NCBI GenBank assembly: GCA_002284615.2
Contig: MU069550.1
Location: 21,219 to 35,000 of the forward strand
DNA length: 13,782 bases
Direction: 5' to 3'
Source: Dunaliella salina
Taxonomy: Eukaryota; Chlorophyta; Chlorophyceae; Chlamydomonadales; Dunaliellaceae
Part shown: piece by piece, positions 8,396 to 13,782 of the stretch
How the letters are laid out: every line of letters begins with the position of its first letter
How positions within the stretch are numbered: the first letter of the stretch is position 1
Made by a program: the position numbers and the translations under genes
Notes under the pieces: model-generated
Seen by the model: the letters and a program-made list of their open reading frames with translations, nothing else
Database searches by the model: none
Told to the model about the DNA's origin: nothing

Positions 8396-9797
8396 CGGAC
8401 GTATTGCCCCTTATTTGCATTGTTTGTGTGCTAAGAAGGTTGCAAGTCACCTTTGGTTTTGAACCAGAGATGATGAGGTGGGCCCAATTAGCATAGAGGC
8501 TTAATTTCTTGGCTTGAATGCGTAGGTTAGCATATGAGCCAGTGAGGTAGATGAGGTCATCTGCAAATGCCCCACTGCTGATTTTGTTCTGGATTTTCTG
8601 TTCCAGAGTCTAGGGGTTTTTGTTAAGACATTCATATTCATAGCCTCGCCCACCAGCATGGAGCCAGCGCAGCAAGGGTTCCATGTGTATGAGGAAGAGG
8701 AAGGGGGAGAGGGTGTCACCTTGGATGGTTCCCCTTTCTATAGGGATGTCTTTGGAATATTGACCAGTTGCTAGACGGATTCTGGTGTGGGCCCCTTGGT
8801 ATAAATTCTCAACTGTGTCAATGGCATCGGTGAGGAAGCCGAGGTCATACATGATCCAAAGTAGTTTGTCATGGTCTGTTGTGTTGAACACAGAAGTAAA
8901 ATCTACAATTAGAGCATAAACATCTTTTTAATAAAGATATTAAAGAGTTTGGAATCTTCAAGGGTCATGGTTAAGTTTTGGAGTTGGTGTATGTTATATA
9001 TGTGTTTACGGAAACCCGCTTTCATGGAGCTCAGGAGGGAGTGGCTCTCTGCATATTCATAGAGGGTGGTTGTTACTAGGTGTGTCCATAATTTTTAGAG
9101 GGTGTTGGCCAGGCCAATGGGTAGGACGTGATATCCGTTTCAGGGCCCTTTTCTTTAAAGATAAGAGTGGTATCACTCTTTTTCCAAGCTTTGGAGGTGA
9201 TCCCTGTTGCCCACATGATGACAAAGAGTTTGTGGATGGATTCCTTGTATTCATGCGGCAGGTGTTTGAGTAGCTCATTGGCTATGCCGTCTGGTCCTGG
9301 GGTCTTGTTGTTTGTGAGGGATTGGATGCATTTGTGGAAGGAGCAGCTGTCTAGGATGGAGTTGTGAAGCCATTTCCTTTTCCTTTGAGTATTGTTCTCA
9401 GCCCTAGTGATGGTAGTTTCAAGGAGGAAGTGGTCCTCGCACTGTCGGTCCATCCAGGGGTAGTTGCGCCTGGCTTGGGGTTCAGATGGAAGGTAGGCCC
9501 CAGCCTTGATGCTGGGGGCAGCCATGCTGTCAGTGTAAATTTTTTCCACAATACCAGCTATTTTGCATGGTTTTGTTTCTACTTCGCCTGTGTCAGGGTC
9601 TGTGAGTACTTGGGCTTGGGGAGAAGCAGCGTTTTTGCCATTGAAAATTTCCTTGTTGGCAAGGGCTGGGTCTTTTGCAATTTTCTTCTGTTGCCGCCTT
9701 TGCGCTCTGATGTGGCACAGGGCGCTGTAGTCAGAGTCTATTTTGTTGATTTGCTCCTTGAGATTTTTATGCTGGGCTTGAAGGACAGTCTCCAATG
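8361..9797 (-). pseudogene. RT fingers and palm of the first LINE
   Basis: This part made DNA on the element RNA. Readable motifs in order: NNKTPGPDGIANELLKHLP, WKKSDTTLIFKEKG, IGLANTL (then TAA 9095-9097) KLWTHLVTTTLYEYAESHS, MKAGFRKHIYNIHQLQNL, motif A IVDFTSVFNTTDHDKLL with its Asp at 8901-8903, motif B IERGTIQGDTLSPFLFLI, and motif C GAFADDLIYLTGSYANL with FADD at 8556-8567. The frame is broken by a shift near 9118-9122, the TAA at 9095, an indel near 8925-8935, TAG 8610-8612 and TAA 8361-8363. Catalytic aspartates are intact, so inactivation came through frame loss rather than active-site change. Confidence 0.85.
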
Positions 9798-10580
9798 GTG
9801 GTAGATGGGGTAAAGTGCTGTTTGAGTTACAGGCGGAGGATGCTATTTCTGGGTGGGAGAAGCTTTGGACAAAGAGAATGGCCTTATGGAGGTTGGGGTC
9901 ATGGCTGTAAAGGGCCAGGACCTCAGCAAAGGTGAGGGCCAGATGACCTTGGGGCAGTTTGCATTGTACGTGGCGGACAGATTTGAGTTTATTACACAGT
10001 TATCTGCGGAAGTTGCTGATCCTCCTGATCCTGAAGTGTTTGGAGGTTGTGGATTTAATTTTGGTGGTGCACACCTGCAGAGCCACCTCGTGGCACTCTT
10101 TGATAAGGTTGACAATTTTGTCAGCAATGTATTCAACGCCTTCCCTGGCAGGGAGGCCATTCAGCTGTCTTAAGCGAGCAGGTTTTGTAGCACAAGAGCT
10201 CTCTATAGCAGACAGGTGGGAGAGAGCAGCCTGTTCAGTGTTTCTAAGATGCTTGCATGGTTGGTGTGAGGTGTATGAGAAGGATCATTGAGGGCACAAT
10301 GCAGCTTCTCAATATCTGAGGGTTTTTGGAGGCTGTACTAGAACGCGCTCATTTTGGCGTAGCGGTGTAGGCATAGTGTAGCGGTGAAGGCACGGATGGG
10401 GTGAAGCAGGTGAAAAACGAGTGCAAGCTGTGAGAGCATGTGGTCCATGGCGGTGCCTGGTCCATCAGACAGCACTTCTTGCAAGTTGGCACTGGGGTGG
10501 CCAAGTGCACAGCAGCTGGGAATAAGCAGGAGCCGCTGCTGGAGCAGAACTGCAGGGATAAGGAGCAGCAACCAGCACAA
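9798..10580 (-). pseudogene. N-terminal, pre-RT region of the first LINE
   Basis: From 10580 a frame reads HPSANLQEVLSDGPGTAMDH and LHPIRAFTATLCLHRYAKM to TAG 10338-10340, then continues in frame with PSDIEKLHCALND. A shift near 10205-10230 leads into KPARLRQLNGLPAREG and VEYIADKIVNLIKE, a TAA at 10000-10002, then LALTFAEVLALYSHDPNLHK into the RT frame (ETVLQAQHKNLKEQINKID). This helical, charged region precedes RT in many LINEs and has no recognisable catalytic motif. No AP-endonuclease signature was found in it. The true 5' end is undetermined; a plus-strand frame also runs across 10438-10866. Confidence 0.55.
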
Positions 10581-10893
10581 GACTGACAGCTCGCCAGGGC
10601 AACGGCTTCAGGATCAGCAGCAGGTGCCCCAGAAGCAGAGGAGGTTGAGAAGCAGAGGATCAGATTTAGGTGAGGGCACTGGATGTTTTGATTCATTTGT
10701 GCAGAAGTTTCAGAAAACAGGGACGGAAGATCTCTGGGTCAGCCCAGCAATCTTCACCGGGAAATTTTACTGCGCACTCCAAAAAGCAAACTCTACCATT
10801 CACAAATTAAAGCCCTTTTTTGGGGTTATTCATTCACACACAAACAACCCAACCCAGCACCAATGAAAGTGATGGAATCCAGAAAAAAGAAAA
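10581..10893. other. Gln/Cys-codon-rich stretch, no certain gene
   Basis: CAG/CTG-rich DNA between the first LINE and the start codon at 10894. A 115-codon minus frame (10349-10696) is cysteine- and serine-rich low complexity; a 142-codon plus frame (10438-10866) ends TGKFYCALQKANSTIHKLKP and beyond, without a known motif. It may contain the 5' end of the first LINE and the upstream region of the plus-strand BED-finger gene. Confidence 0.4.
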
Positions 10894-10913
10894 ATGGATC
10901 AGGAGTTTGTTAC
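10894..10913 (+). CDS. Putative start of the BED-finger gene, cut off by LINE insertion
   Basis: ATG 10894-10896 is followed by GAT CAG GAG TTT GTT AC, ending at the boundary of the second LINE. Deleting 10914-13296 (the LINE plus one target copy) joins this to C 13297, giving MDQEFVTLADY in the frame that is open to the window end. The upstream in-frame stop is TGA 10870-10872, and this is the first ATG after it. Only six codons and part of a seventh lie left of the insertion, so the start call rests mainly on the precise duplication; an upstream spliced exon is possible. Confidence 0.4.
10899..10913. repeat. 15-base target site duplication, left copy
   Basis: TCAGGAGTTTGTTAC, identical to 13282-13296. 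The bases outside both copies differ, so the duplication is exactly 15 bases. Confidence 0.93.
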
Positions 10914-10948
10914 AAGGTTACAAGGTTACAAGGTTTCAAGGTTACAAG
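10909..10948. repeat. Tandem 8-base tail of the second LINE
   Basis: Five units of GTTACAAG, the fourth being GTTTCAAG; on the LINE's coding strand this is a CTTGTAAC tail at its extreme 3' end. Short tandem tails instead of poly-A are known for I- and RTE-type LINEs. The first unit overlaps the target duplication through the shared GTTAC. Confidence 0.85.
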
Positions 10949-11036
10949 GCCTCCAGTCAAAACGACCGACTGCTAGCCTGATCATAAAAAAGGATAAGTT
11001 CATGAAGGAAAGGATAAAGTTTATTATTGTTTTGGT

Positions 11037-11624
11037 TTAAAAATGAGACATATCATGAGAAGTAACATGGTGAAATGCAGGCAGATACGGAGCAACATGA
11101 AAAGCAAGAGATGAAAAGGAAAAGGGAGGTCCTGCAAAGAGGGAAGCATATTTCAGCTTAAGGTTGCAAACTTCTGGATGTGTACATTTGAAAATGACAT
11201 GCTGTTCGTCTTGAATGGCGTCCCGAGAGTTACAAAGGTGGCAGGTCGGACTAGTGTCAGTATTCCAGTATGATTGTTCAACCTTCAGATGGTGGACTCG
11301 TAAACGAAATTGAGCGACGCTACAGATAACATGTTTTGGTAGATCAAGATAAAAACATTGGGTAAGGAAAGAGGAGAGAAGGTAACATGAGGGTTTTTTG
11401 TAGAGGAAGAGCACACCAGTGATGATAAGTACATTTTTTTGCTGTTGCAGTCTTGTGGCTGGAAATCCGAAAAGAAAGATTGACGCCAGAAAAAAAGATG
11501 CCAGGCCTTGCGATCTGTGACTAGCAGGCTTAAATTCAGAGTTTGACCAAAGCGAATAAGATGTTGAAACGTTGCGGCATGATAAAGGCCATTGGTTCCA
11601 AGAAGTAAGTGTGATGTCCGACAA
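11037..11624 (-). pseudogene. C-terminal CCHC region of the second LINE
   Basis: The last third of this frame is genuine element protein: LPKHVICSVAQFRLRVHHLK, then the zinc knuckle CHLCNSRDAIQDEQHVIFKC with spacing C-x2-C-x10-H-x4-C, and the terminus HVTSHDMSHF before TAA 11037-11039. Such a knuckle after RT probably binds nucleic acid during integration. The first part of the same frame (above about 11400) is a shadow; the real reading there is in the frame of the preceding segment, so a frameshift lies between roughly 11340 and 11400. Confidence 0.75.
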
Positions 11625-12262
11625 GATGGGCTAACTTGGCTGAGTGCAATATCTGAAAGAAAGACTTGATGTAGAAGTGCACTATTAGAGTGCGTAAGAG
11701 TGTTGTAAAAGCGGCCACAAGCTCAGAACCAATTTAATTGAATGGGCTCAACACCACATTCTCTTAAGACACTCCAAGATGGTGAGGACGTTCTAACTCC
11801 CAATGTGTACTTCAGGTATCGCAAAAGCCATTTTTGGATGCAGTTGTCCATTTCTGACCCCTGGCGAAGGTAAGAAGTTGTCCAGATTTGACAAGCATAC
11901 ATGTCAGCAGGAACAACATAAGTTTTGAAGTGCCACATATTAGCATGAAGACGATGTGGGGGGTGATATTGCCGCAGAAAAGTGCGTGCTCTAGCCATAC
12001 CAGCTTTACAAGGTTTGAGGGCTTCCTCCGCTGCCTTGTTCAGGTTGATTGATTTATCACAGAACATCCCCAGATACTTAAAATTGTCTGAGTACGGCAG
12101 AGATTGGTTGTCATAGGAAAAGGTAGGCAAATTGCAAGAACGAGAATTGAAACAAACAATAGTTGATTTCTGGGGTTGACAGTGAGGGATTTTCTTTGTG
12201 AGTAAATCTTTAAATGATTCAACATCCCCTGCAGACAACGCGGAAAATTGGCTAGAAGGCAT
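11400..12262 (-). pseudogene. RT thumb region of the second LINE, interrupted by UGA
   Basis: After the palm the reading moves to the frame of 12262: QKSTIVCFNSRSCNLP, NFKYLGMFCDKSINLN (the LG box following the catalytic motif), MYACQIWTTSYLRQGS and LRECGVEPIQLNWF, then TGA 11723-11725. Translation past it remains coherent in the same frame for about 100 codons (ACGRFYNTLTHSNSALLHQV, TDRKAWHLFFWRQSFF), so the stop is a point lesion. The shift from the palm frame lies in the C run near 12172-12176, consistent with a one-base change in a homopolymer or an assembly error. Confidence 0.8.
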
Positions 12263-13281
12263 ACATCATCCGCATATAGAAGGTGAGGAACGGTAAAATT
12301 TGGCGTACCAGTACAAGCTCCAGGAATCCCTTCTGAAATAAGGTGTACATCATTCAAGTAAATAGAAAAAAGTAGNGGTGATAGTGGACAGCCTTGTTTG
12401 ACGCCATAGGTAGGTTTAATGCGAGCTGTCTTGTCTCCATCTATCAGATTGTACTCATTATCCTGATATAGGTCTTTAGGGATGTTCAAGAAATGTTCGG
12501 GTAAATGACACTGACTTAGATGATGCCAAAGCATTTCCCTGGGAACAGAATCATAAGCTTGGTGAAAATATATAAAAGCAGCAAATAAGCGAGGAGACCC
12601 ATGTGGTTTGTATGTGTGTGCTGCATTTTTAAGGTGTCTCAAGATGAACAACGGGTGAAGGGTACTGCGGCCAGGGAAGAAACCAAATTGGAAATCAGGA
12701 ATAATATGTTCTTGTGTACACCAGTCTTGAAGTAAGGTACGAAGCACATTTGTATAGAGACGGTAAAAAGATCCACTAACTGCAAGCGTTCTGTAGTTGG
12801 CAGCATTGGTAATCAGGCCCTTTTCATATAAGGGTGTGATCTTGGCTATTTTCCATTCAACAAGGATGGTAGCTTTTTTGACGAGAAGATAGAAGAATTT
12901 CGAGAGAATGGGTGTGAGTACATTGGTCTGTTGTAAGGCCGTGCCATTAGTTTGTCTCGTTTCAGCACATGCATATTTCAAGAAAATGGGAAGTATAGGG
13001 TCAATCCCTGGAGAGGAAGTGGGATTGATACGAGAAACATGTAGAGCCAAAATTTGTTGTAATTGAGTCTCATCAGGAAGCAGGTATGGTTGTAGTGATG
13101 ATGTGTGAGAGTGTGAGGAGTGTTGACCATGAGAGTGAGAATAATGTGGAGAACATGAAGAATGGAAGTGCGGGTTAGACGAGGGTCTTCTGAAAACGGA
13201 AGAAAGATGTGTTCGCCAGGCATCAGTAGAAGTAGGAGTGATATATTTAGTGGGCTGTTTACGATGGAGTGTACGTATTTC
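12172..13281 (-). pseudogene. RT fingers and palm of the second LINE, truncated
   Basis: The frame is open from the insertion boundary at 13281. Order: TSTDAWRTHLSSVFRRP, a His/Ser-rich spacer, HVSRINPTSSPGIDPILPIF, WKIAKITPLYEKG, NYRTLAVSGSFYRLYTNVL, PDFQFGFFPGRSTLHPLFIL, motif A LFAAFIYFHQAYDSVPREML, motif B GVKQGCPLS-x-LLFSIYLND and motif C LLYADDVCLLANF (YADD 12265-12276). The catalytic Asp expected in motif A is a Tyr codon (12568-12570), so this copy's RT would be inactive. One ambiguous base (N, 12376) sits in motif B. Expected full-length members have an upstream AP endonuclease; here it is absent through truncation. Confidence 0.88.
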
Positions 13282-13296
13282 TCAGGAGTTTGTTAC
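13282..13296. repeat. 15-base target site duplication, right copy
   Basis: TCAGGAGTTTGTTAC, identical to 10899-10913; it reads in frame as QEFVT with the base at 13297. Confidence 0.93.
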
Positions 13297-13782
13297 CCTT
13301 GCTGATTACATATGTTTAGGGTTGGGTAGCCACCTCGGCGAGGCTATTTGGCAGATGGACCTCACCCTCTCTGGGAACGAGGGTCACCCAAAAATTGGCG
13401 GAAAATCAGAAAAAAATCCCAGAAAATCTGTATTAAATGTAGGAAAATTTTCCAACACATTTGCAATGTCAGGGAAGGTACTCTGGGATGACACTGACCC
13501 AGGCAGTTCCTTGGGGGTGGACACTGGTGACAGAGAGCTGGGTATGCAGCAATACAAGGGTGGATCCATGCAAGCAGATGCTGTTTTTGAGGCAACAAAG
13601 AAGCAGAAGGAGGCTGGGAAGGCATGGTGGTGGCAGTGCGTCTCAGTGGTGCTTGTGGCAGTCTCTGCGACTCAGGTACTGTGCAAGCTGCAATGCAAGT
13701 TCTGCAAGCAGCTGCTCAGTCCATCCAACCCCCCTGATGTGTGTAAGTCACATCTGAAGCAGAAGAACTGCACAGGGTACAG
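13297..13782 (+). CDS. BED-type zinc finger protein, partial and LINE-interrupted
   Basis: One plus-strand frame is stop-free from 13283 through the end of the window (over 160 codons), so it leaves the window unfinished. It reads LADYICLGLGSHLGEAIWQM, ATGs at 13355 and 13466, then GVDTGDRELGMQQY, EATKKQKEAGKAWWWQCVSV and a zinc finger CKFCKQLLSPSNPPDVCKSH followed by LKQKNC: C-x2-C-x15-H-x5-C (Cys 13694 and 13703, His 13751, Cys 13769). With tryptophans ahead of the first Cys this matches a BED finger, a DNA-binding domain found mainly at the N terminus of hAT transposases and of host genes derived from them. If not started at 10894, ATG 13355 or 13466 would serve. The remaining gene lies to the right, so transposase versus host gene cannot be decided here. 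Confidence 0.6.

Larger units (their letters stand above)
3311..10580 (-). mobile_element. Decayed Dualen/RandI-like LINE (RT, PHD, RNase H, RLE)
   Basis: A single minus-strand coding history can be followed for about 7.3 kb by hopping between frames: pre-RT region, reverse transcriptase with a FADD box, a PHD finger, a long unidentified linker, RNase H with all four acidic residues, a CCHC knuckle and a PD-(D/E)XK restriction-like endonuclease. LINEs with RLE normally lack RNase H; the Dualen/RandI group of green algae is the known exception and also carries an AP-type endonuclease, which I do not find here. At least a dozen frameshifts and stops (for example 10338, 10000, 9095, 8610, 8361, 6923) show it is inactive. 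The limits given are those of readable coding; true element ends are not determined. Confidence 0.85.
10914..13281 (-). mobile_element. 5'-truncated LINE with complete insertion boundaries
   Basis: A 2,368-base insertion on the minus strand bounded by perfect 15-base target copies (10899-10913 and 13282-13296). Its 5' end at 13281 falls within coding sequence (frame EIRTLHRKQPTKYITP begins at the boundary), so the upstream endonuclease and any ORF1 are missing: typical 5' truncation by incomplete target-primed reverse transcription. RT, thumb and a CCHC knuckle are readable, followed by a short untranslated region and a tandem 8-base tail. It is a different lineage from the first LINE: no RNase H, PHD or RLE, and a YADD rather than FADD box. 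Confidence 0.93.

Noticed and set aside
4213..10002. Programmed frameshifting or recoding to explain the many frame changes in the first LINE
   Set aside because: The shifts and stops are numerous, scattered within domains and lack common slippery sites, as expected of neutral decay.
10438..10866. 142-codon plus-strand frame upstream of the BED-finger start
   Set aside because: Its first part is antisense to the LINE's coherent pre-RT coding and has CAG-rich low complexity; the last 60 residues have no known motif.
3172..13311. TGATTACAT at 3172-3180 and 13303-13311 as a target duplication for the first LINE
   Set aside because: Nine bases could match by chance, no tail sits next to the left copy, and the right copy lies inside the BED-finger frame that seems to cross it.
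13317..13331. TAGGGTTGGGTAGCC as the terminal repeat of a hAT element, or TTTAGGG as telomeric sequence
   Set aside because: The plus-strand reading frame runs unbroken through it, no partner end is in the window, and only a single telomere-like unit is present.
13362..13625. Minus-strand frame of 87 codons over the BED-finger gene
   Set aside because: Antisense shadow; proline- and cysteine-rich without motifs, whereas the opposite strand has a zinc finger.

Overview
The window reads as eukaryotic, repeat-rich DNA: a dinucleotide microsatellite at the left edge, GT-AG intron-like signals, small terminal-inverted-repeat (TIR) transposons with 8-base target duplications, and two non-LTR retrotransposons (LINEs). 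No bacterial operon, rRNA or tRNA is visible. One LINE joins RNase H to a restriction-like endonuclease, a pairing known from the Dualen/RandI group first described in Chlamydomonas. A green alga or similar photosynthetic protist is therefore my best guess, but this is inference.

Layout. Bases 1-120 are a pure (CA)60 tract. Bases 121-1700 hold plus-strand segments that look like exons of one or more unidentified genes or an old transposon, mixed with a cluster of TGCGTA motifs. Bases 1793-2865 hold two hAT-like miniature transposons, one nested in the other; the inner one (1888-2749) has perfect 8-base target duplications. Bases 2866-3310 contain nothing I can identify. Bases 3311-10580, minus strand, are a decayed giant LINE whose order is N-terminal region, reverse transcriptase, PHD finger, unidentified linker, RNase H, CCHC knuckle, restriction-like endonuclease. 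Its catalytic residues are largely readable but the frame is broken at least a dozen times, so it is a fossil.

Bases 10914-13281, minus strand, are a second, unrelated, 5'-truncated LINE flanked by a perfect 15-base target site duplication and ending in an 8-base tandem tail. It landed in a plus-strand reading frame that appears to start at 10894. Removing the insertion and one target copy joins that start in frame to an open frame running from 13297 to the window end, where a BED-type zinc finger can be read; that frame is probably a DNA-transposon or transposon-derived gene and continues outside the window.

No functional gene system is apparent. The history is successive insertion: a miniature transposon inside another, and a LINE inside a BED-finger gene next to an older RLE/RNase H LINE. 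The most notable items are the PHD finger inside the first LINE, the clean LINE insertion with tail-to-target microhomology, and the nested transposon pair.
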